A stretch of 14,892 nucleotides of DNA from JBFKOL01 sp041628815 (GTDB taxonomy: Bacteria > Bacteroidota > Bacteroidia > Chitinophagales > Saprospiraceae), in NCBI GenBank assembly GCA_041628815.1, contig JBFKOL010000076.1, positions 1 to 14,892 on the forward strand. The letters run 5' to 3'. Positions within the stretch are counted from its first letter, which is position 1; each line of letters opens with the position of its first letter. Made by a program: the position numbers and the translations under genes. Shown here in pieces: positions 1-6,684 of the stretch. Under the pieces are notes generated by a model. That model made no database searches. It saw only the letters and a program-made list of their open reading frames with translations, and was not told the DNA's origin.

Positions 1-234
1 CAGATAGATCTGCCCAGGAGTCAAAAATCAGGCTTGCGAGAGGCCGTAGACATTCTAGAGGACCTGGAGGGAATAGCTACCATTTTTCTCGGGTCAGAAG
101 ATGTGGTAAGGCATAGACTGGTTAAATCGATCATTAAAGCTTACGACCGCATAAAGAAGTCCGAAAATACTGTACTTTCGCCCGAACAAAATGAAGGTGA
201 TGGCAAAGACCTCAACAGTTCGCTACAAGGGTAA
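1..234 (+). CDS. PhoH-like ATPase, C-terminal fragment (5' end outside window)
   Basis: The reading frame is open from base 1 to the TAA at 232-234, so this is the 3' end of a gene that starts upstream of the window. The translation begins QIDLPRSQKSGLREA and continues with ILEDLEGIATIFLGSEDVVR and a segment containing H-R-L-V-K-S-I-I-K-A-Y. This matches the conserved C-terminus of the PhoH/PhoL family: Asp-Leu-Pro followed by a 'GL.EA...L..I.GI....F...DVVRH.LV..II.AY' block. PhoH-like proteins are cytoplasmic P-loop ATPases linked to RNA metabolism; the Walker motifs would lie outside the window. The last residues after the AYD motif are low-complexity and probably a variable tail. The 3' end overlaps the start of the next gene, suggesting co-transcription. 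Family assignment rests on this short tail alone. Confidence 0.7.
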   Translation, partial: QIDLPRSQKSGLREAVDILEDLEGIATIFLGSEDVVRHRLVKSIIKAYDRIKKSENTVLSPEQNEGDGKDLNSSLQG

Positions 235-613
235 TCTTCGTACCGAAGCAGTTCATCTGCGATCGAAGAAAGTAATTATCTCGGATGCCCCGGTTGACAA
301 CAATGGTAAAGGGGAAGCTTTTTCTCCCACCGATCTGCTAGCCACTTCCCTTGCATCCTGTATGATAACCATCATGGGAATCCGTGCTGCCAAAATGGGT
401 TTAAATATCGATGGGACATACGCTGAAATCGAAAAGATTATGGCATCGGACCCAAGGCGTGTTAAAGAAGTAAAGATCCTGGTGAACATGCCAAAGGGGG
501 ATTTTTCTTCAAAGGACAGGACTGTCCTGGAACGCGCTGCTCGCACCTGTCCTGTTGCATTGACATTGAGTGAAGAAGTCATCCAGGACATCACTTTTGT
601 ATGGCCAGAATAA
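200..613 (+). CDS. OsmC/Ohr-family protein
   Basis: A small cytoplasmic protein of the OsmC/Ohr superfamily, whose members reduce organic or fatty-acid hydroperoxides through a Cys pair. Visible landmarks are the N-terminal RYKGNLRTEA strand, the signature FSPTDLLATSLASC with the first Cys, and ARTCPVALTL near the C-terminus with the second Cys. The two cysteines (about residues 54 and 117) sit where the peroxidatic and resolving residues lie in this family. At 137 residues the length is normal. I chose the ATG at 200 (MAKTSTVRYKG) because homologues begin close to this strand; an in-frame ATG at 191 would add MKV. Either start lies inside the end of the upstream PhoH-like gene, so the two are probably translationally coupled. 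It belongs to the YhfA-like branch rather than clearly to Ohr, so the physiological substrate is unknown. Confidence 0.85.
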   Translation: MAKTSTVRYKGNLRTEAVHLRSKKVIISDAPVDNNGKGEAFSPTDLLATSLASCMITIMGIRAAKMGLNIDGTYAEIEKIMASDPRRVKEVKILVNMPKGDFSSKDRTVLERAARTCPVALTLSEEVIQDITFVWPE

Positions 614-644
614 ATGTTTAGCCAGGGGTTGTTGACACAAGACC

Positions 645-1901
645 ATGCAAACTTATCACATCACACATCCTTCCGGAATCCTTCAAGGCGACATTGTTCT
701 CGACGGGTCCAAAAGTATAAGTAACAGGGTACTTATTATAAAAGCACTGTGCGAGAATGAATTTGAGGTAACAAATCTATCTACAAGCGACGACACATCT
801 ATACTGCAGAAATTGCTTCAAACTGAGGACTACACAACCTACGACGTCCATCATGCAGGCACCTCTTTCCGCTTTCTCACGGCATATCTTTCCTTCAAGA
901 AGGGCACACAAATTTTAACGGGATCATCCCGAATGAAAGAACGACCTATAGGGCCGCTTGTTGAAGCTTTGAATTCCATAGGTGCTGAGATTGAATACCT
1001 CGATAAACAAGGCTATCCTCCGTTAAGAATCGGCAGTCCCAAGAAAACCATCGGTAAGGAACTCAGGATCAATGCGGGAATCAGCAGTCAATACCTAACA
1101 GCACTGATCCTGATAGCTCCAACCCTGCCAAATGGTTTGACCATACACTTGGAAGGAGATATGGTTTCTGAATCGTATCTGAAGCTGACCCTTGGTATCA
1201 TCGAATATTTTGGCATCCGGTACGAATTCTCCCCGGGAAAGATTGTTATACCACAACAACCCTACCTGGCCAGGTCCTTCAAGGTGGAAGCGGACTGGTC
1301 AGCTTGTTCGTATTTTTTTGCCCTTACTACTCTTTCTCGGCAGGCCCACCTGAAGATTCATGGCCTTCAACCGGTAAGTCTTCAAGGTGATGCAGCACTT
1401 ATGGATTTAGGTAAATTGATCGGTGTAGATTGCCGTTTTGTAAACGACGTTCTTCACCTGAAGAAATCAGTTGCCACGCAAACCGGAGGATGGTATTACG
1501 ACTTTATCAATGTGCCAGACATTGCTCAAACCCTGGCGGTGGCATGTGCGGCAAAGGGCCTCGACGCTCAATTTACAGGTTTAAAGACATTGCGAATAAA
1601 GGAGACAGACAGGATAGCTGCGCTTGACACCGAGCTGCACAAGGTTGGCGGCGGTTTTTCCCTTCTAGGTCTTACTGAAAGCGGTGAAGAGATTTATACC
1701 CCGCGATCCATCCAGATAAAGGCTGGGAGAATTCCGGTTTTTGACACCTATAATGATCATCGCATGGCCATGTCTTTTGCTCCTCTGGCCCTTCACTTCC
1801 CAATCAGGATCAATTACCCAGGTGTGGTGAGCAAATCTTATCCCAGATTTTGGTTTGATATGGAAAAGCTCGGATTCAGCATTCACTCGGTATCGGAATA
1901 G
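645..1901 (+). CDS. aroA: 3-phosphoshikimate 1-carboxyvinyltransferase (EPSP synthase)
   Basis: Catalyses transfer of the enolpyruvyl group of PEP to shikimate-3-phosphate, the sixth step of the shikimate pathway, in the cytoplasm. Of the family's landmarks one sees GSKSISNR at 21-28 (shikimate-phosphate binding, Lys23), HAGTSFRFLTA at 70-80 (PEP/phosphate loop with the conserved Gly retained), a SSRMKERPIGPL segment at 94-105, ISSQYLTALI at 146-155, PDIAQT at 291-296 with the catalytic Asp, KETDR at 319-323 with the conserved Glu, and NDHRMAMSFAP at 370-380. The 418-residue length is slightly short but complete. It lies 31 bp downstream of the OsmC-family gene on the same strand, so co-transcription is likely. 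Its last 19 bp overlap the 3' end of the convergent OmpA-domain gene. Confidence 0.96.
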   Translation: MQTYHITHPSGILQGDIVLDGSKSISNRVLIIKALCENEFEVTNLSTSDDTSILQKLLQTEDYTTYDVHHAGTSFRFLTAYLSFKKGTQILTGSSRMKERPIGPLVEALNSIGAEIEYLDKQGYPPLRIGSPKKTIGKELRINAGISSQYLTALILIAPTLPNGLTIHLEGDMVSESYLKLTLGIIEYFGIRYEFSPGKIVIPQQPYLARSFKVEADWSACSYFFALTTLSRQAHLKIHGLQPVSLQGDAALMDLGKLIGVDCRFVNDVLHLKKSVATQTGGWYYDFINVPDIAQTLAVACAAKGLDAQFTGLKTLRIKETDRIAALDTELHKVGGGFSLLGLTESGEEIYTPRSIQIKAGRIPVFDTYNDHRMAMSFAPLALHFPIRINYPGVVSKSYPRFWFDMEKLGFSIHSVSE

Positions 1902-3100
1902 GAAATACTTAATATTTTAATTTCTACCCGTTGATTTTTCTTGCGCGCAGCCATGTCAAATTTATCGTTGCGAATGAGTGGCTTTCGCTTGCCGTAACCC
2001 TTATAGGTAAGGCGCTTTGGCGATATTCCCTTGCGCATGAGAGCTTGGGCTACTTCCCTTGCTCGATTGCTTGATAAATTGTCGCAATATTCATGGGAGG
2101 GCATCGTACTGGTGTGCCCGCCTATTTCCACTACGATGTTTTTATTGTCGCGCAAAAAGGTATATATCTCATCGAGCACTTCTTCGGACTCGTCGCGTAT
2201 CCGGGATGAATCGGCAGCAAAATAAATGTTGTCCACACGGATAACTTGCCCTTCACGAATGGTCTTCGCATCAAGACCAGCAACTAACCTTGAAGGTTTT
2301 TTCTCTGGTTCCGGCTCCTCCATAACCGGTGTTGAACCGGTTGAAGAAGCAGCTGCCGTCTCTTTAACGGTCACAGATTTTTTTACCGGAGCCGGTTCCG
2401 GTTCATCAGGAATTGGCGGCAGTTTTTCCACACTAGCGAAAAGAGGCTCGTCGTCACACGGGATTTCCTTAATGACAGATCCGTTGTCCAGCAGCAGATG
2501 ACCATTGTATGGAAACAATACAGGTACCTTGTAGAAAGCTTCGAGTGTAAAATAATTCAAAGATCGACCTGGTTGAAACTCAAATTCGTAAGTCTCCCAT
2601 TCGTGATTGGTAATGGTAGGTGATTCAGCGAGCAACTCCTGGCGCCCGCAAATTCCTGTCCCTCCCCATATTCGCAATACTGCTGGTTCCGTATAATTTT
2701 CCATAGTGCCACTCAGCTTAGAACCGCTTATGTAGTATCTGGAACGGGCAAGTTCTATACTATACGAATAACATTTACCCTCTTGTATTGGTACTCTGAT
2801 CCGTTGAGAAACAGACTCCCAGGAGTCATTGTCGCGCACTACCATACCCAGGTAACTTATCCCTTCTGATGGATTTTTTGTTACATACCACGCATTTATT
2901 GGATGAATATCGGGTGGCGACTCGGCAGGAAAGATCAGTTCACCACAGTCGTACCAGCCTCTTATACCAATATCGTGCGCACTGACGCCTTTATGAGGGC
3001 GCTCTTCAAAAGACGGATTGTTAAGTACGATCTCATCCCTCTGCCCGTAAGCATGGAACATGGAAAAAAGGCAGATCGATATGGAAAGGCTCCGGAACAT
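1883..3100 (-). CDS. Secreted protein with beta-sandwich-like N-terminal region and C-terminal OmpA domain
   Basis: Predicted envelope protein of 405 residues. From the ATG at 3100 it begins with a signal peptide (hydrophobic stretch SLSISICLFSMFHAYGQ, likely cleaved near residue 20). An extra 17 in-frame codons upstream start only at a TTG and would place charged sequence before the signal peptide, so I rejected them. Residues about 23-215 open with LNNPSFEE and run through alternating beta-type strands ending LLLDNGSV, resembling the carbohydrate-binding-module-like sandwiches of Bacteroidota secreted proteins. Residues about 216-273 form a Pro/Glu/Ser/Thr-rich linker. Residues about 292-398 are an OmpA C-terminal domain: IYFAADSSRIRDES, then EIGGHTSTMPSHEYCDNLSSNRA with the conserved Asp and Arg that bind peptidoglycan diaminopimelate, and KRLTYKGYGKRKP. 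It probably anchors to the cell wall while the sandwich binds an unknown ligand. No clear promoter or terminator was found beside it. Confidence 0.85.
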   Translation of the reverse strand: MFRSLSISICLFSMFHAYGQRDEIVLNNPSFEERPHKGVSAHDIGIRGWYDCGELIFPAESPPDIHPINAWYVTKNPSEGISYLGMVVRDNDSWESVSQRIRVPIQEGKCYSYSIELARSRYYISGSKLSGTMENYTEPAVLRIWGGTGICGRQELLAESPTITNHEWETYEFEFQPGRSLNYFTLEAFYKVPVLFPYNGHLLLDNGSVIKEIPCDDEPLFASVEKLPPIPDEPEPAPVKKSVTVKETAAASSTGSTPVMEEPEPEKKPSRLVAGLDAKTIREGQVIRVDNIYFAADSSRIRDESEEVLDEIYTFLRDNKNIVVEIGGHTSTMPSHEYCDNLSSNRAREVAQALMRKGISPKRLTYKGYGKRKPLIRNDKFDMAARKKNQRVEIKILSISYSDTE

Positions 3101-3261
3101 CGACTTGGGTCTCAGGATCTCCAAATTAACGCGTTTTTTACATCTTTTCAATCTGAGTACCTACCTGAAACGAGAAAATTAGTGCCGTATTCTTAATGAT
3201 TTCTTAAAGATGAGTTCTGCAATTTATGATTCACATCCCAACAAATTGATTTCCCATTTTC

Positions 3262-3597
3262 CTATTCTCCCACTGGGGCCAATTTGACTTTTAGGCCCTC
3301 CAATCGCGTGGTTATGGGCAGTTGGCAGCAAAGCCGGCTGTTCTCTTCGACAAAAAAGGCCTGGTCAAGCATGTCTTCTTCTTCATCCGAAGGGTCCGGC
3401 AAAGGGTGATTTGACTCTATGTATACGTGACATGAAGCACAAAGAGCCATACCCCCGCAAGTACCTTCAACATCGAGTCCCGAAGCCTTGCAGATTTCCA
3501 TTACATTAAAATTCATATCCGTAGGGGCTTCGAGATTATGCTCACGCCCGTCGCGGTCCACTACGATGAGCCGTATGATATCCGTATCGATCTCCAT
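3262..3597 (-). CDS. [2Fe-2S] ferredoxin, adrenodoxin/Isc-like
   Basis: A 111-residue soluble ferredoxin. The iron-sulfur ligands are visible as Cys-x5-Cys-x2-Cys in GTCGGMALCASCHVYI (residues about 45-60) plus a fourth Cys in SRLCCQLPI (about 87-95), the spacing of adrenodoxin/Isc-type rather than plant-type ferredoxins. The acidic stretch PDPSDEEEDMLDQ before the last ligand is the partner-docking helix region in this family. It is the last gene of the sulfur operon, beginning only 2 bp after the stop of the reductase gene. By context it would accept electrons from that reductase and pass them to the sulfite reductase encoded by the first gene of the operon. The pairing is inferred from gene order; Fe-S cluster assembly or another pathway are alternatives. 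Confidence 0.9.
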   Translation of the reverse strand: MEIDTDIIRLIVVDRDGREHNLEAPTDMNFNVMEICKASGLDVEGTCGGMALCASCHVYIESNHPLPDPSDEEEDMLDQAFFVEENSRLCCQLPITTRLEGLKVKLAPVGE

Positions 3598-3599
3598 AT

Positions 3600-4607
3600 T
3601 TATTCGAAACCAGTAATTCCTGAAACCGTTGTGTATTTAAAACTCAATTTTGCATCGGGATAAATGTATTTAAATGCCGACTGCACCATAAGTGTTCCTT
3701 CGTGAAATCCACAAAGTATCAACTTGAGTTTTCCTGGATAAGTGTTGATGTCGCCAATAGCATAAACACCCGGTACATTAGTACTATAGTCCTCTGTCTT
3801 TACCTCGATCGCACTCTTCTCAATGGCCAGACCCCAGTCGGCCAATGGGCCCAGTTTGGGTGTGAGACCAAATAAGGGAATAAAATGATCTACCGGGTAA
3901 TTGAACTCACCGCGTTCTTTTTGACGGATGGTCACTTCCTTCAGGACGCCGTTGCCATGGATACCTATGGCCTGGGCTTCTGTGATCAGGTTTACCTTTT
4001 TCTGTTTTGCGAGAGTCAGGACCTTATCAACAGAATCCAGCGCTCCCCTGAATGATGTCCTTCGGTGAATAAGCGTCACTTCGGATGCGACATCGGACAG
4101 TTCGATGGTCCAGTCCAAAGCAGAATCCCCGCCGCCCGCAATCAAAAGTCTTTTGTCGCGAAACTTTTCGGGGTCTTTGACCATGTATTCCACGCCATTC
4201 TCTTCATACTTGTCGATATTTTCAATGGGTGGCTTCCTGGGTTCAAAACACCCAAGTCCTCCTGCAATAGCTATGACCGGGGCTTCTATGACCGTTCCTT
4301 TGTTGGTCCTGAGTCGGTACAATTTTTCTCCGACTTGTTCGAGTTCTTCTGCCCTTTCTCCAAGTGTGAAGCCCGGCTTGAACGGCTCAATCTGTTTGAG
4401 AAGGTTCTTGACCAAGTCTCCGGCAAGTATGCTCGGGAAGCCCGGAATGTCGTAGATGGGTTTTTTCGGATAGATCTCCGAGAGTTGTCCCCCCGGTATT
4501 GGCAGGGCATCGACAAGATGGCATCTCAATTTTAGCAATCCAGCTTCAAAAACGGTAAACAGCCCCACAGGACCAGCTCCAATGATCAGTATATCGGTTT
4601 TAATCAT
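3600..4607 (-). CDS. Ferredoxin-NADP+ reductase, thioredoxin-reductase-like type
   Basis: A 335-residue FAD- and NADPH-binding oxidoreductase. The N-terminal Rossmann motif IIGAGPVGL (8-16) binds FAD, GGQLSEIYPKK (39-49) and DIPGFPSILA (53-62) follow as in thioredoxin reductases, and the second nucleotide motif AGGGDSALDW (157-166) with IHRR downstream binds NADPH. The redox-active CxxC of true thioredoxin reductases is absent; the C-terminal YAIGDINTYPGKLKLILCGF segment is that of the YumC-type ferredoxin/flavodoxin-NADP+ reductases. It is therefore best read as the enzyme that reduces the adjacent ferredoxin with NADPH. It starts 4 bp after the CysH stop and ends 2 bp before the ferredoxin ATG, placing all three on one transcript. 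Confidence 0.9.
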   Translation of the reverse strand: MIKTDILIIGAGPVGLFTVFEAGLLKLRCHLVDALPIPGGQLSEIYPKKPIYDIPGFPSILAGDLVKNLLKQIEPFKPGFTLGERAEELEQVGEKLYRLRTNKGTVIEAPVIAIAGGLGCFEPRKPPIENIDKYEENGVEYMVKDPEKFRDKRLLIAGGGDSALDWTIELSDVASEVTLIHRRTSFRGALDSVDKVLTLAKQKKVNLITEAQAIGIHGNGVLKEVTIRQKERGEFNYPVDHFIPLFGLTPKLGPLADWGLAIEKSAIEVKTEDYSTNVPGVYAIGDINTYPGKLKLILCGFHEGTLMVQSAFKYIYPDAKLSFKYTTVSGITGFE

Positions 4608-4611
4608 GGTG

Positions 4612-5340
4612 TCATGTCTTTTCTTCTTTGTAATAATAGTTTAAATGAATGCCACACTCTTTTTGCGGCGTACCTTCCCACCTTCCGGTGCGTCCCTCTC
4701 CTTTAAATGTACAATGCGTACATCCGACTGAACCATACCCCTCCGCTTCCAGCGGATGACGCGGCAGCGCAAATTTAGCAATGTATGCTTGTACTTCTTC
4801 TTCGCTCGTGTCGATAATTGGGTGAAACTTGAGAATATCACCATTCTTTTCAAATATTCTGAATCGCGACCTGTGGAGTGTCTGGTGTGCCATTAAACCA
4901 CTGATCCATACCTTGTGCTTGCTGATGTATGGCTCGAGCGGCGCTATCTTATTGGCAGTACAACACATCCTGGGATGATTTATCCACCATGACTCCTCCG
5001 TAGTAAGGTCATTCTGCTTTTTATCCGGATAAACGTATGTAAGGCGCAAATCCAAACGCTTTCTCAACAACTCCTTGTATTCATAAGTTTCCTTGAAATG
5101 GTACTTAGTGTCCAGAAAATAGATTCGCTGCTCAGGCGTGAACCGGTATATATGGTGCAATAAAAACACTGACATGGTACCAAACGAAGAGGTCATCATG
5201 ATGTCCTGCGGTTTAAAAAACCTGTGCAACTCCTTAAGTCTTTCACCAACATCCATTGGTAGAAAATGAGCATGCAGATCATCGAGCGTCATTCCTTTGA
5301 CGATTACTTCACTTTTGTATATTACTCGCAATTCTGTCAT
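4612..5340 (-). CDS. cysH: Assimilatory APS-type (phospho)adenylylsulfate reductase CysH
   Basis: Reduces activated sulfate to sulfite with thioredoxin or glutaredoxin as electron donor. The nucleotide-binding part shows SSFGTMSVFLLH (51-62) and YFLDTKYHFKETYEY (74-88). A double cysteine at 126-127 (HPRMCCTANK) and a second pair at 207 and 210 (GCTHC) form the CC...CxxC set that ligates a [4Fe-4S] cluster in APS reductases and is missing from E. coli-type PAPS reductases. The catalytic Cys229 lies in the C-terminal KECGIHLNYYY motif. On this basis adenylylsulfate (APS) rather than PAPS is the likely substrate. At 242 residues it is complete. Its start is separated by 1 bp from the stop of the upstream siroheme gene. 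ATP sulfurylase genes are not in this window. Confidence 0.93.
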   Translation of the reverse strand: MTELRVIYKSEVIVKGMTLDDLHAHFLPMDVGERLKELHRFFKPQDIMMTSSFGTMSVFLLHHIYRFTPEQRIYFLDTKYHFKETYEYKELLRKRLDLRLTYVYPDKKQNDLTTEESWWINHPRMCCTANKIAPLEPYISKHKVWISGLMAHQTLHRSRFRIFEKNGDILKFHPIIDTSEEEVQAYIAKFALPRHPLEAEGYGSVGCTHCTFKGEGRTGRWEGTPQKECGIHLNYYYKEEKT

Positions 5341-5341
5341 T

Positions 5342-5932
5342 CTATCCGATTAATGATTCAGTAATCCGGTTCAATTCCCGGACCTTAACTTCGAAGTTGC
5401 CTTTCATCCGGTCGCGTAAAACTCTCAGGTTGCTCAATAGGTCGTGGGTCTCTTCTGGGATAATTTCTTCAAGGAGTTGGCGGAAGCGCTTGGCAAACGT
5501 GGGTGATTTCCCATTGGTAGAAATGGCCACCTTGAGATCACCTCTTGTTACGATTGACCCCATATAAAAATCACACAGCTCTGGGGTGTCGGCCACGTTT
5601 ACCAGGACCCGCCGATTTTTGGCAGCGGCATGGACCTGTATATTTATTTCAGGCAGATTGGTGGCAGCGATGACGATGTCAGCCCCATCGAGATCTTCAG
5701 GTTCGAAAGCTTTTTGTACCACTGCAAGCTGTCCACTATAATTCTCCAGCATTGACAGTACAGGAGGCATGATCTCCTTGGCTACAATCCTCACCCTTGA
5801 TTTGGGACTGCTTTTAAGCAGAAAAGACAACTTTTCGTGTGCGACATCTCCTGCACCGACAAGGACCACCGTCAGTTGCTCTATCTTTAAAAAGACCGGG
5901 TATAACGTATTTCCCTTCGTTCTTACAGCCAT
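5342..5932 (-). CDS. Precorrin-2 dehydrogenase / sirohydrochlorin ferrochelatase (Met8/SirC-like)
   Basis: A 196-residue protein corresponding to the N-terminal module of CysG or to yeast Met8. It oxidises precorrin-2 to sirohydrochlorin with NAD+ and, in bifunctional members, inserts iron to give siroheme. Visible are YPVFLKIEQLTVVLVGAGDVAHEK with the GAGDVA NAD-binding turn (26-31), DIVIAATNLPEIN (85-97), VNVADTPELCDFYMGSIV (111-128) carrying the Asp (115) that I align by motif with the catalytic Asp of Met8/CysG, and ISTNGKSPTFAKRFRQLLEE (137-156). It overlaps the methyltransferase gene by 10 bp. Whether it is bifunctional or dehydrogenase-only cannot be decided from sequence. Siroheme is the cofactor of the sulfite reductase encoded first in this operon, which explains its presence. 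Confidence 0.9.
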   Translation of the reverse strand: MAVRTKGNTLYPVFLKIEQLTVVLVGAGDVAHEKLSFLLKSSPKSRVRIVAKEIMPPVLSMLENYSGQLAVVQKAFEPEDLDGADIVIAATNLPEINIQVHAAAKNRRVLVNVADTPELCDFYMGSIVTRGDLKVAISTNGKSPTFAKRFRQLLEEIIPEETHDLLSNLRVLRDRMKGNFEVKVRELNRITESLIG

Positions 5933-6684
5933 GTTCGCAAGGATTTTTCATAAATGAATTCCGGATGCAAAGCCACTACTTCGCCAGCTACTACGATGCC
6001 TGGAGCACCTTCAAGCATTTCCTTTTTTTTGTATTTCATTTCTTCAGCCGTAGCTATCAGCACTTTTTCATCTTTCCGGGAGCCGTTTTGAATGATCATT
6101 ACAGGTAATGCCCTCCTCCCGTTTTTAATGAGCAAATCCATTATCAGATCTATTTTACGCGTAGCCATCAAAAAAACAAGGGTCGCAGATGAACGGCAAG
6201 CAAGACGAATGTCTTCTGACAATTGATGGGAGCGAGTGGTACCGGTCAACACCCAAAAACTTTCGGAATATCCACGTGAAGTAAGCGGAACTCCTTTGAG
6301 TGTAGAAAGGCTGGTAGCACTTGTTACACCGGGAATAACAGATACCTGGATATCAAAAGACCTTATATAATCCAATTCCTCATATCCCCTGCCAAAGACA
6401 AATGGATCACCCCCCTTCAGCCGCACTACATGCCCCTTGCGCAATGCATGCTGTACAATCAATAAGTTGATGTCAGACTGTTTCATGCTGTGCCTGCCAC
6501 ATCTTTTTCCGACGAAGATCTTTGTAGCTCTCCTTGGAGCAACGTCAAGAAGCCGCGGATTCACCAGTGCATCGTACAATATTACATCGGCACTTTTAAT
6601 GGCATTCATACCTTTAACAGTGATGAGATCTGGGTCTCCTGGGCCTGCACCTACAATGGAAACGAGAGGTTGTTTTTTCATCAT
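5923..6684 (-). CDS. cobA: Uroporphyrinogen-III C-methyltransferase (SUMT)
   Basis: Uses two S-adenosylmethionine molecules to methylate uroporphyrinogen III at C-2 and C-7, giving precorrin-2, the committed step towards siroheme. The family signatures are all visible: VSIVGAGPGDPDLITVKG (8-25), VRLKGGDPFVFGRGYEE (87-103), VIPGVTSATS (116-125) and GVPLTSRGYS (131-140). The 253-residue length is typical of free-standing SUMT, unlike the fused E. coli CysG. Its ATG shares one base with the stop codon of the sulfite reductase gene (TAATG arrangement) and its end overlaps the Met8-like gene by 10 bp, so translation of these three genes is probably coupled. Together with the next gene it forms a complete route from uroporphyrinogen III towards siroheme. 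Confidence 0.95.
   Translation of the reverse strand: MMKKQPLVSIVGAGPGDPDLITVKGMNAIKSADVILYDALVNPRLLDVAPRRATKIFVGKRCGRHSMKQSDINLLIVQHALRKGHVVRLKGGDPFVFGRGYEELDYIRSFDIQVSVIPGVTSATSLSTLKGVPLTSRGYSESFWVLTGTTRSHQLSEDIRLACRSSATLVFLMATRKIDLIMDLLIKNGRRALPVMIIQNGSRKDEKVLIATAEEMKYKKKEMLEGAPGIVVAGEVVALHPEFIYEKSLRTWL

Noticed and set aside
3101..3151. Extended N-terminus of the OmpA-domain protein from an upstream TTG
   Set aside because: It would put 17 mostly charged residues before a normal signal peptide; the ATG at 3100 gives a standard export signal.
3213..3241. CAATTT/AAATTG inverted repeat downstream of the ferredoxin gene as a terminator
   Set aside because: Only 6 AT-rich base pairs with a 17-nt loop and no U tract.
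4065..4535. Plus-strand 156-codon open frame antisense to the ferredoxin-NADP reductase
   Set aside because: Opposite strand carries clear FAD and NADPH motifs throughout; the antisense product has no family features.
4612..5340. E. coli-type PAPS reductase
   Set aside because: The CC...CxxC cysteines at 126-127 and 207/210 indicate the Fe-S-containing APS-reducing type.
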